From positions 940,501 through 1,004,500 of the forward strand of contig NZ_SNWP01000010.1 of the NCBI RefSeq assembly GCF_004361915.1: 64,000 nt of DNA, given 5' to 3'. Made by a program: the position numbers and the translations under genes. Source of the DNA: Sediminibacterium goheungense. GTDB taxonomy: Bacteria > Bacteroidota > Bacteroidia > Chitinophagales > Chitinophagaceae. Under the pieces are notes generated by a model. The model was not told the DNA's origin. It saw only the letters and a program-made list of their open reading frames with translations, and ran no database searches. This document shows positions 15,745 to 24,027 of this stretch, one piece after another (position 1 is the stretch's first letter; each line of letters starts with the position of its first letter).

Positions 15745-17654
15745 TTCTTAGGAAGCGCATTTTGTAATAACCAGGCAGCCAATTCTCTGGCAGCGGTATA
15801 ATTTTCAAAATCAGCAGGTAGTTTTCTACCATCTACATATTCATTGTACAACCAGGGATCACCCACGGCAAATACTTTTCCTTTACCATAATGCGCAGTA
15901 GCCATAATAATATAGCCCTGATCGCTTACCAGTGCCTGAGCAGGTGTTTTCAGACTCAGCGTGGCAATTTCTTTGATAAATAATCTTTCCGCTTTTTTGA
16001 AAACCGGGTTCCCTTTCGCCACCTTAATCAATCCGGTTTCATATGCATTATTCTTAACTGCATTGCGGTTGTCTTTATTGAATTGTATACCGAATGATGC
16101 AGCAAGCTCATTGAAATGATCCAGTTCGGTATTGGCAGAATCATTGGCCATCAATACCAATACACCACCCGCTTTTACCCAATCGCTGATGACTTTGGTA
16201 TGTGCTGGTTTTATAAACTGCGGGTTCTCTGTTTCTTTTTGGGTGTCGGGATCCACGATAATATATACTGATGCTTTTTTCAACACATCAGCTGTGGGTG
16301 CGGTTAACAGAGAACCGGTTACGGCACCCTGGTTCCTGAACAATTGACCCCATAATGCAAAACCACTATTCATCCTGTCTTCCCAGGTATAATGAAAGGG
16401 CACTGTGTTACCCAGTTTATTTTTGCGTGTTTCATGGTTAAAGAACTGATCGAGCAACACTGTTTTACCGGCACCCGGTTTGGGTTCGGTAAGGGTTTCC
16501 ATTTCAGTTGCTGCGAGTATAAAAGCACCCAATCCTTTCGGATCATCCGTAACAATGGGTTCACTGATATAATATTCAAAACTGCCATCACGGTAAGGGT
16601 TACCACCCAGACCAGCCACCTGACAAACCTTATTCAGGTGCGCTTTACCATTTTCTTCACTAACAAATGTCTTCAGTAATCCTGCATAGGCTTTTTTAGC
16701 AGTTGCCATTTCAGCAGCCGGAAGGTATCCGAGTCGGATACCTTTTGCCAGTGCATATACAAACATAGATGAGGCCGATGCTTCGAGATAATTTCCCTTA
16801 ACATTACCTTTATCCAGTATCTGCCACCAAACACCTGTTTGTGGATCCTGTACTTTTTTTACCGCCGTGATATAACGTTTGAAAATATCAATCAGCACTT
16901 TTCTTTGTGGATGTGAGGCAGGAAATATTTCCAGTACATCTGCCAATGCCATTCCATACCAACCCATGGCCCTGCCCCAGAAATGGGGCGACTGTCCAGT
17001 GGTTTTATTGGCCCAGCGTTGCTCCTTACTTTCATCCCATGCATGGTATAACAAACCCGTTTTCGCATCCCGTGCATGTTGTTCCATCCAGATAAACTGG
17101 TTGGCGATATCATCAAAAGCTTCGGGCTCATTGAAACGGCTAGCATATTCTGCATAGAATGGTTCACCCATATACAATCCATCTAACCACATTTGCCAGG
17201 GGTAAATTTTCTTGTGCCAGAAACCGCCTTCTTTGGTACGTGGATGGTTCTTTAACTGTTCGCGTAATGTGACAGCTGCTTTTCGGTATTTTTCATCTTC
17301 CAGTACATCATACAGCAATAAGAGATTTCTGCCGGGCGTGATATTGTCAATATTATAATCGGTTTGCTTATAGGTTCTGATGGCTCCATCTTTGTTAACA
17401 AAAAAGTCCATACTTTTTTTAATGTAGTCGAAATAAGCACCATTACCCGTACGCAACCATACTTTTTCAATGCCTTTTAAGATCAGTCCCTGATCATATA
17501 TCCATTTCGCAGGCTGTCCTGCTTTCAATGCCATACTATCGGGCCATAACTGCATTACGGTTTCTGTCATGCGTTCAGACCATGGTTTCTGTGCAGTGAC
17601 GCCAGTGGTCGTCACCAGTAACAGCAGCATCGCTATGTAAACAATTCTTTTCAT
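15741..17654 (-). CDS. Unsaturated rhamnogalacturonyl hydrolase (GH105) with C-terminal DUF4350-like domain
   Basis: A 637-residue secreted protein (signal peptide about 1-21). Residues 25-390 form a GH105 (alpha/alpha)6 barrel, with WIYDQGLILKGIEKVW, the catalytic aspartate D158 in WQMWLDGLYMGEPF, GHFW-like SPHFWGRAMGWYGMAL and DGSFEYYISEP. The family removes the unsaturated uronate from the ends of pectin oligosaccharides made by lyases, feeding KduI-KduD. Residues about 425-637 look like a DUF4350/glutamine-amidotransferase-like Rossmann domain (VLVLMANDSANTELDHFNEL, GKGKVFAVGDPWLYNEY), of unknown role. It lies 4 bases after the CE12-GH28 gene. Confidence 0.9.
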   Translation of the reverse strand: MKRIVYIAMLLLLVTTTGVTAQKPWSERMTETVMQLWPDSMALKAGQPAKWIYDQGLILKGIEKVWLRTGNGAYFDYIKKSMDFFVNKDGAIRTYKQTDYNIDNITPGRNLLLLYDVLEDEKYRKAAVTLREQLKNHPRTKEGGFWHKKIYPWQMWLDGLYMGEPFYAEYASRFNEPEAFDDIANQFIWMEQHARDAKTGLLYHAWDESKEQRWANKTTGQSPHFWGRAMGWYGMALADVLEIFPASHPQRKVLIDIFKRYITAVKKVQDPQTGVWWQILDKGNVKGNYLEASASSMFVYALAKGIRLGYLPAAEMATAKKAYAGLLKTFVSEENGKAHLNKVCQVAGLGGNPYRDGSFEYYISEPIVTDDPKGLGAFILAATEMETLTEPKPGAGKTVLLDQFFNHETRKNKLGNTVPFHYTWEDRMNSGFALWGQLFRNQGAVTGSLLTAPTADVLKKASVYIIVDPDTQKETENPQFIKPAHTKVISDWVKAGGVLVLMANDSANTELDHFNELAASFGIQFNKDNRNAVKNNAYETGLIKVAKGNPVFKKAERLFIKEIATLSLKTPAQALVSDQGYIIMATAHYGKGKVFAVGDPWLYNEYVDGRKLPADFENYTAARELAAWLLQNALPKK

Positions 17655-17658
17655 TTGC

Positions 17659-20004
17659 TTATTTCAATTCCAGTAAAGAAGCATTGGCCCCATAACGGAA
17701 CTCTGTTTTGTTTTTGAAAGAAGCAGCATCCGCACCGGTAACTTTTATTTTACCATTACGGTCGCCATTAATACTCATGATCATTACCGGATTGGGCGCA
17801 TAACGCAATTGGTTAAAACTGATATCGGCACTGTTCTGTAAATGTACCAGCGGTTTGGTATCGGCCGATTCAAGATACACATTGTTAAAACTGATGCCCT
17901 GTGCTTCTGTACATTCAATACCCTTATCGGTTTTCATGGTCAGGTTATTGAAGATCACATTACTCACCCGCATTTCAGGTATACCCCTTACAAATACGGC
18001 TTTAGCCGCGCCATTGCAAACAATATTGTTGATATAAAAATTTCTGAATATAGGGGTTGCTTCTGTTACAGGCAATATCTCCACTTTGGGCAACGCTCTT
18101 TCTTCACCAGCCAAAGGAACGGGGTCCTTGGCTGCATAATACATATCGAATGAGATGGCTTCACCCGGAATATCTTTCATATTGATATTGGTAGCATAAA
18201 TATTCTCTACAACACCACCACGGCCCCTAACAGTTTTAAAACGAAGGCCGATATCTGTTCCTATAAAATTGCAGTCAGATACAAACAGGTTTTTTGCACC
18301 ACCACTCATTTCGCTGCCAATCACAAAACCACCATGTGCATGGTATACGGTTGTATTTTTAGCAATTACATTTTCTGTAGCAATGCCTCTTTTCCTGCCC
18401 TCTTCATCCCTGCCCGATTTAATACAGATACCATCGTCACCGGTATCAAATTTGCAACCATCAACCAAAACATTGGCACAGGCTTCCAGATCAAGTGCAT
18501 CGGTATTCTGACCATACCATGGGTTTTTAACCGATACGTTTTTAATACTGATGTGCTGACTGGTAATGAGGTGCATGGTCCAGGCAGGTGAGTTTTCAAA
18601 AGTTACACCTTCGAGTACTACATTCTTACAATCCAGTATACGCAGCATATTCGGGCGGAGGAAATCTCTTATTTCTTCAAAATCTTTCAACTCCATACCG
18701 GGTAATAACTTGCCGATATTATTGGTGAGTGAACCTTTCAAAGCGCCTTCAGATGAGTACCATGTAGTTTTATCTTCTGTTACCACGCCACCACGTGCAA
18801 TATGCTTTTTCCATTCCGACTCAGTAAGCTTGTTTCTTTTCAAAGGACGCCATACATCTCCCGAACCATGAAAAATACCATAGCCGGTAATAGCAATATT
18901 TTCCAGACCCTCTGCTGTAATAGGCGACTGACAACGGGCTGCATATACCCCTTCAAAAGAAGACTTTACGAGTGGATAGGCTTTTCTGTCGGCCGTAAAC
19001 AAGATCAACGCATTTTTAGCCGTATAAAGTTCTACATGACTTTTGAGTGTAATAGGACCTGTAAGCCAGAGACCTGCCGGAATTAATACCGTACCACCAC
19101 CATTGGCACTACAGGCTTCTATAGCTTTATTAATCGCTACTGTATTGAGCGTGATGCCGTCGTTTTTGGCACCGTATTGCACAATAGAAAAAGTATCCTT
19201 TTTGAAATGTGGCGCATAAATTTTCGGAAGCTCGTATTCATATTTCTCCTTATGCACAGAAGGTTTCAGGTACTGTGCGCCAATATTTTTCGCTTTCATT
19301 TCGGCACATACCAGTGAGGCTACAGAGATGGCACCATATTCAGAAAAATGGGTATCATCTTTTTTACCTTCCCACATAGCGCCATAATGTCGCGGATCGA
19401 TCCATAAAAACATTTTTTTAGATCCTTCCACACCATGCTGCTCAATCAGTTGCTGACTGCTCCTGTGTAAATCGATCAGCTGTACATTCATTTGTTGTGC
19501 AATCTCTCTTACCACACCGGGGTATTCGCCATGCTGATCCACAAATGCACCTTTGCTATCAAATTTTCTGCGCATCACCGGTGTTACCAGAATGGGATTG
19601 GCGCCTTTTGATCTGGCATCGTTTACAAAACGAATCAAGGTATTTCTGTAAAGGGTTTGTGGTGCCGCATAACGGTTGCTATCGGTAATTTTTGAATCGT
19701 TATGTCCGAACTGGATAAAAACATAATCACCTGCACGCAGTTGTTTCATCACAGAATCCCACCTGCCCTCTTTTACAAAACTTTTGGTACTGCGTCCATT
19801 TACGGCATGGTTATGCACTTCCACCTCATTACTGAGCAGTTGCGGAAACAGCTGACCCCAGCCCCGTTCAGGATTATTGGCCAGTGGTTTATCTGCCATA
19901 GTAGAATCGCCCACCATAAAGAAGCGCACTTTTTTCTCCGGCAATTCAAAACCGAACAGGGCAAGCAATAAGGTGAAATAAACAATCCGTTTCATATTTT
20001 TCAT
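17659..20004 (-). CDS. Secreted fusion: rhamnogalacturonan acetylesterase (CE12-like SGNH) plus polygalacturonase (GH28)
   Basis: A 781-residue protein, first gene of the uronate operon. The start is set at ATG 20004 (or 19995) because the signal peptide begins there; the frame runs open to 20130 without good coding sense. Residues 25-260 are an SGNH hydrolase: the nucleophile S34 in MVGDSTMADKP, the FGHND block, and DDTHFSEYGA with the Asp-His pair. Residues 290-780 are a GH28 beta-helix with NTDALDLEA, DTGDDGICIKSG, HGGFVIGSEMSGG and RFKTVRGRGG, so all catalytic motifs are present. It should de-acetylate and hydrolyse pectin. Confidence 0.92.
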   Translation of the reverse strand: MKNMKRIVYFTLLLALFGFELPEKKVRFFMVGDSTMADKPLANNPERGWGQLFPQLLSNEVEVHNHAVNGRSTKSFVKEGRWDSVMKQLRAGDYVFIQFGHNDSKITDSNRYAAPQTLYRNTLIRFVNDARSKGANPILVTPVMRRKFDSKGAFVDQHGEYPGVVREIAQQMNVQLIDLHRSSQQLIEQHGVEGSKKMFLWIDPRHYGAMWEGKKDDTHFSEYGAISVASLVCAEMKAKNIGAQYLKPSVHKEKYEYELPKIYAPHFKKDTFSIVQYGAKNDGITLNTVAINKAIEACSANGGGTVLIPAGLWLTGPITLKSHVELYTAKNALILFTADRKAYPLVKSSFEGVYAARCQSPITAEGLENIAITGYGIFHGSGDVWRPLKRNKLTESEWKKHIARGGVVTEDKTTWYSSEGALKGSLTNNIGKLLPGMELKDFEEIRDFLRPNMLRILDCKNVVLEGVTFENSPAWTMHLITSQHISIKNVSVKNPWYGQNTDALDLEACANVLVDGCKFDTGDDGICIKSGRDEEGRKRGIATENVIAKNTTVYHAHGGFVIGSEMSGGAKNLFVSDCNFIGTDIGLRFKTVRGRGGVVENIYATNINMKDIPGEAISFDMYYAAKDPVPLAGEERALPKVEILPVTEATPIFRNFYINNIVCNGAAKAVFVRGIPEMRVSNVIFNNLTMKTDKGIECTEAQGISFNNVYLESADTKPLVHLQNSADISFNQLRYAPNPVMIMSINGDRNGKIKVTGADAASFKNKTEFRYGANASLLELK

Positions 20005-20033
20005 TTGATACTGCACCCATAGGTGCATATAAA

Positions 20034-20062
20034 AAAAGCTATACAGGATAACCCGTATAGCT
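20034..20062 (-). terminator. Intrinsic terminator or attenuator in the leader of the pectin operon
   Basis: Read on the minus strand, AGCTATACGGG and CCTGTATAGCT form an 11-bp stem with one G-U pair and a TTAT loop, followed at once by TTTTTTT. It ends about 30 bases before the start codon of the CE12-GH28 gene. It could terminate read-through from the membrane protein gene upstream, or act as an attenuator if the operon promoter lies near the operator-like site at 20296-20323. Confidence 0.65.
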
Positions 20063-20130
20063 AATAAGCCTGGCTTTCGCCAATATACCAATAAACAAAA
20101 CAAGTGTTCGTATTTGCAGCCTGCCACCAT

Positions 20131-20469
20131 TGCACCCGATACCCATTACAGACATGGCATTTTTTGTACAATGATGATATGTTCGGTTGATGAACCCCAT
20201 GGCAAGCACCTGATTCTATAAAAGCTGCGCAGGCCGCTATGAATCAGGTAACAAGTCTACTCAGATATTCAGTAGCAGGGAAGTTCTGAGGGTAGTTTTT
20301 TTACGCAATCGTTCCCGGCAACGAAGGGCATTTCCGGAAATGCTAAATAGTATCAAAATCAGGCAGTTAGTCAGGCTCAGCAGCATGTATCCTGTCCGGA
20401 TTATGAAAGCCCCGATTACATTTCATTCCACTACTTATTCTTTTGCTTTTTTCGCTTCTGATTTGGATT
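20131..20469 (-). promoter_or_regulatory. Regulatory intergenic region before the pectin operon
   Basis: A gene-free stretch between the unknown membrane protein and the CE12-GH28 gene. It holds an operator-like site at 20296-20323 and a 9-bp inverted repeat, ACCTGATTC at 20208-20216 with GAATCAGGT at 20241-20249, enclosing AT- and GC-rich halves. With the terminator-like hairpin at 20034-20062 it forms a structured leader. I see no convincing -33/-7 promoter by eye. Confidence 0.5.
20296..20323. promoter_or_regulatory. Operator-like site, copy 1 (upstream of CE12-GH28 operon)
   Basis: The site reads T-tract then ACGCAATCGTTCCCGG and CAACGA. The same 28 bases, with one change (A for T after CGCAA), occur at 32179-32206 upstream of susC. 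CGCAAwCG is a typical LacI-family half-site and CGTT...AACG forms an imperfect dyad. The LacI-type regulator encoded at 22940 is the obvious candidate ligand. Confidence 0.6.
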
Positions 20470-22686
20470 TTACTGAAAAAAAGATTGAAGTGTACCACCC
20501 AGGTCCACACTGGTATTTTTGAAAAAAGATTTTAACCCTTTGTACTGTTTTACAGGAAATAAACGCGAATGACCCTGATCATCAAAAGAGAGAAAATACA
20601 CTTTACTGGTCATGGCCAGATGCTGTGGCACCTGGCAGGAAGGGAGCCATTTCATCAGTTGCATCCTGAATAACTCATATGCTTCCGGATTTCCCTGGAA
20701 ATGAATTAAATTTATGAGTATCCTCGAGGATGGCATTTGTTGAATGATTGTTTCAAAACCCGGGGCATACCCTTTCTCCCGGTAATAAGGCTGAAGAATT
20801 GCATGAGAATAAGTTCCGCTTTCCAATTTTGTCAACCAGCTTACATCATCATTAGCAGATTTTGATTGAAAAAAATATTCTTTTGGCGTAACAGGTGTAT
20901 CCAAAGCACCTATCGAAGCTGCATAAACACGTATCTGCTGGTAAGTTGTATCCTGAGGTCTACCTAAAATGATGCGAATAATTCGCATAGGGTGAAAATG
21001 ATAAAAATACCGGATCGAGAACAATGCCACTAAATAGGCAAGACTACCAGGTTCTTTTGTTTGTAAGGATGGAAAAGGATTTTGAATACCCATCCATTTG
21101 GCCCATCTGCCCCCCTTACCATTCAGGGAGTGGGCCCCGTAATCGGATGCGGCCGGAACATATAAAACTGATACGTTCGTATTTTTCGGTGAAGAAAGTC
21201 TGGGTGGTAAGAGAAAATAAGCAAAACAGGCAAGATTACCTGCGATGGCAAAAGTGATTAAACCATCCTTATAATTCAGTTTCTCATAAGGAACGAGTAA
21301 CCAGGCAGGTACCGGAAAGAAATCTGTTCCGAAAAAAACCATTTTTTCATCGAGGAAACCAATCAACCACAACAATACAGTGATACTAACCAGTATTTTA
21401 CCGGCAATACCCAACCATTTCAAACGGGTAATATCAACAGATGGTAATTTGATTTGCTTTACCATTAACTGCTCATAAAAACGCAGTCGCATAAAAATGA
21501 AAAGATTATTACCCAGATGATACAGTAAAGCTACAGCTGTAAAAATTCTAAATAAATAAGGCTCAGCTGGCTTTGGCGGCCCCTGAACTATTGCAATCAG
21601 GAATGCAAATAAACATAGTGAGATGAATCCCGCCACTTCCTTACCATATTCCCGAAAAATACCAGTCTGGTAACGATTAGCCAGTGATGTATAAAGTGCA
21701 TCCTGACAAAGTCCGGATTGCAATTCGGGTAAATGAAATATGGTACTTGCATTACCGCTTTTCAGGGTATATTTAACTTCCTGCTTTATTGCATTCTTAC
21801 TTACAGAAAGAGAGCTGATGTCAGTATAAGCAATCGACTTTTTCTTTCGTAAAAAAACTGCCTGTTGCCATTGATCTGTCCAGGGAATTGTATAAAGTTT
21901 TTCCAATGAAGCGTCTTCCGGAACAGCTGCTAATGTTATACCCTCAGGCGTTAGCAACAATAATCTTTTTTTCTTTTTGAAACCTTTTATAAATACGTGT
22001 CGAATGATTGGATATGGAAATTGTTGTTGTTTAGCGTCATCAGATATTGGTAAACCCATTCTTTGCCGGTCATGAAAAATACGATAATGAAAAAAGCGGA
22101 TGACGAGAAGGAAAACTGCCACCACCAGAAAGAAAATAAAATCTGTCTGCCAAAAATCATCCCTTAAGCGAAAAGTATTGCCACGATCTTCCACCTGTAC
22201 CGGCTGTTCCTGTGCACCGTTGGCAATATATTCGCGCAACTGATCCATGATATCCACTGATGAAAAACGAAGAGACAATCCTTCAACTTCCAGTTCAGGA
22301 ATATCGAGTACACCTGTTAGCCATTCATTTTCCGGCGGCAGGTTCAGTAACAAAGAAAAGGATTTATATGGGTTATCACCCGGCAGTGCCTGATCGGTAA
22401 ACCGGGCCTGGCCTTTACCCGGCACTGTTTGTTCAACGAATGATTCATAAACGCCTTCAAGCGCCTTCCATTGCGCATCAAACAGCATAATTTCAAACCT
22501 ATTAAAACGTACCTGATTGGGATCTTCAGAAGGTCTTAATTGAAAACTAATGGCGTATGTTTGCCCATTCTGATGTATCAGTGTGCTCCATGTCTTCCAT
22601 TCTGTCTGAGCAGCCAGTTTCCCACTGAACAACAATAAAAACAATACAAAAGAATGAATCAGCCGTGAGGGTTGAATAGAAGACAT
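20470..22686 (-). CDS. Large unknown membrane protein with signal peptide
   Basis: A 738-residue protein when started at ATG 22686, where a signal peptide begins (MSSIQPSRLIHSFVLFLLLF, ending LAAQTEW). Residues 25-170 look like a beta-rich extracytoplasmic domain. A membrane helix follows near 185 (DFIFFLVVAVFLLVIRFFHY), then a cytoplasmic region of about 180 residues, four more hydrophobic segments around 375-520, and a soluble C-terminal region of about 200 residues. I do not recognise a family or catalytic motif. It separates the pectin operon from the LacI regulator and shares the operon strand, but a terminator-like hairpin lies between them, so a link to pectin use is not shown. Confidence 0.75.
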   Translation of the reverse strand: MSSIQPSRLIHSFVLFLLLFSGKLAAQTEWKTWSTLIHQNGQTYAISFQLRPSEDPNQVRFNRFEIMLFDAQWKALEGVYESFVEQTVPGKGQARFTDQALPGDNPYKSFSLLLNLPPENEWLTGVLDIPELEVEGLSLRFSSVDIMDQLREYIANGAQEQPVQVEDRGNTFRLRDDFWQTDFIFFLVVAVFLLVIRFFHYRIFHDRQRMGLPISDDAKQQQFPYPIIRHVFIKGFKKKKRLLLLTPEGITLAAVPEDASLEKLYTIPWTDQWQQAVFLRKKKSIAYTDISSLSVSKNAIKQEVKYTLKSGNASTIFHLPELQSGLCQDALYTSLANRYQTGIFREYGKEVAGFISLCLFAFLIAIVQGPPKPAEPYLFRIFTAVALLYHLGNNLFIFMRLRFYEQLMVKQIKLPSVDITRLKWLGIAGKILVSITVLLWLIGFLDEKMVFFGTDFFPVPAWLLVPYEKLNYKDGLITFAIAGNLACFAYFLLPPRLSSPKNTNVSVLYVPAASDYGAHSLNGKGGRWAKWMGIQNPFPSLQTKEPGSLAYLVALFSIRYFYHFHPMRIIRIILGRPQDTTYQQIRVYAASIGALDTPVTPKEYFFQSKSANDDVSWLTKLESGTYSHAILQPYYREKGYAPGFETIIQQMPSSRILINLIHFQGNPEAYELFRMQLMKWLPSCQVPQHLAMTSKVYFLSFDDQGHSRLFPVKQYKGLKSFFKNTSVDLGGTLQSFFQ

Positions 22687-22939
22687 AACAGTTGGGGTTA
22701 GCTTGATTCCGTTAAAATAGATGAAAACAAGCACCTTTCCAAACCAATATAGGTAACACCTGATTGTTATAGAAATACCGAATTTAACTTCGATAGTAAG
22801 GAAAAACCGTACATTTATCTCCCTGCGTAACCTCTGCATTATCATCTTCTCTGCGTTGGGATTCCTCACGTCATCCTGACGGTGGAAGAAACCGCATAGA
22901 ACATGAAGACGCAGGGAAAGCGTAAAGAGCTTTGAGAAT
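22687..22939. promoter_or_regulatory. Divergent intergenic region with word repeats
   Basis: The gap between the divergent membrane protein and LacI genes should contain both promoters. From about 22818 to 22920 it contains CCTGCGTAACCTCTGC and CTCTGCGTTGGG words, the phrase CGTCATCCTGACGGTGG and a complementary GACGCAGGGAAAGCG, which can form a loose hairpin. No clear operator is seen. Confidence 0.4.
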
Positions 22940-23983
22940 ATGAAATACGAAGCCGTCACCATCAAAGACATAGCCAGAGAACTGGGCCTTTCTACCTCAA
23001 CGGTGTCGAGGGCTTTGCGTGATAGTTATGAGATTAGCCCCGAGACCAAAAAACTGGTGTTGGAATACGCGGAGAAAATCAACTATCGCCCCAACCCCAT
23101 TGCACTGAGCCTCAAAGAAAAAAGAACCCGCTCTATTGGTATTGTGGTAGCAGAAATTGCCAACAGTTTTTTTTCACAGATCATCAACGGTATTGAATCC
23201 ATTGCTTATGACAAAGGATACAATGTAATCATTACCCAAAGTCATGAGTCTTTTGAAAGAGAACTCATCAACGTGCAATACCTGGCTTCACGCTCCATCG
23301 ACGGACTGCTGATTTCACTGGCTTCAGAAACCCGCGACCTGAGTCACCTGAAACATTTACATGAAAGAGGTTATCCCATTGTTTTCTTCGACCGTATTGT
23401 AGATGAGATCAACACACACAAAGTAATCGTTGATAATACAAAAGGCGGTTACGATGCTACGACCCATCTCATCAAAAGCGGTTTTAAAAATATTGCCGCA
23501 CTGGCCAATGCAGCATACCTCTCTATTACCCGCGACCGTATTGGGGGCTATCAAGCTGCATTGGAAGAACATAAAATGAAGCAGGACCCCTCACTCATTA
23601 AATACTGTTTGCATGGCGGACTCGTGTATGAAGAAGTGGAACAGGCACTCGATAGTTTATTCAAACAGAAAAAGAAACCCGATGCCATATTTGCAGCAGC
23701 CGATAAATTAACCACCAACTGTCTGCGTTATTTCAAAGCAAAAGGCATTCGTGTGCCGGAAGACATTGCCGTGATCGGTTTCTCCAATATTGACCTTACT
23801 GAATTGTTATCGCCCTCTTTATCAGTGGTACGACAGCCGGCATTTGAAATGGGACAGGTAGCTACTGAACTTTTGCTGAACCTTATCGAAAGCAAAAGAC
23901 CCGTGAAAGACTTCGACACCAGAATGCTGCAACCCGATCTCTTTATCAGAGAATCTACCTCAAGAAAAAACAGCTCACTTTAG
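22940..23983 (+). CDS. LacI-family transcriptional regulator
   Basis: A 347-residue regulator. The N-terminal helix-turn-helix is at residues 4-25 (TIKDIARELGLSTSTVSRAL), followed by the hinge region with YRPNPIALSLKEKRTRSIG. Residues 62-335 are a periplasmic-binding-protein-like sensor domain (ANSFFSQIINGIE, DGLLISLASE, FFDRI, PDAIFAAADKLT, IAVIGFSN). It lies between the pectin operon and the GH43/SusCD genes and probably controls them through the operator-like sites described here. The effector is not known; a uronate or KDG is likely by context. Confidence 0.92.
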   Translation: MKYEAVTIKDIARELGLSTSTVSRALRDSYEISPETKKLVLEYAEKINYRPNPIALSLKEKRTRSIGIVVAEIANSFFSQIINGIESIAYDKGYNVIITQSHESFERELINVQYLASRSIDGLLISLASETRDLSHLKHLHERGYPIVFFDRIVDEINTHKVIVDNTKGGYDATTHLIKSGFKNIAALANAAYLSITRDRIGGYQAALEEHKMKQDPSLIKYCLHGGLVYEEVEQALDSLFKQKKKPDAIFAAADKLTTNCLRYFKAKGIRVPEDIAVIGFSNIDLTELLSPSLSVVRQPAFEMGQVATELLLNLIESKRPVKDFDTRMLQPDLFIRESTSRKNSSL

Positions 23984-24027
23984 ATCAACTTTTTTATCTG
24001 AGGTTACAGGTAAGCAAACCCAGAGAT

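Noticed and set aside
20004..20130. N-terminal extension of the CE12-GH28 protein
   Set aside because: The 42 extra residues would bury the signal peptide and run over the terminator-like hairpin.
20208..20249. Riboswitch in the pectin operon leader
   Set aside because: The inverted repeat and attenuator-like hairpin are suggestive, but no known riboswitch consensus was recognised; kept only as a structured leader.
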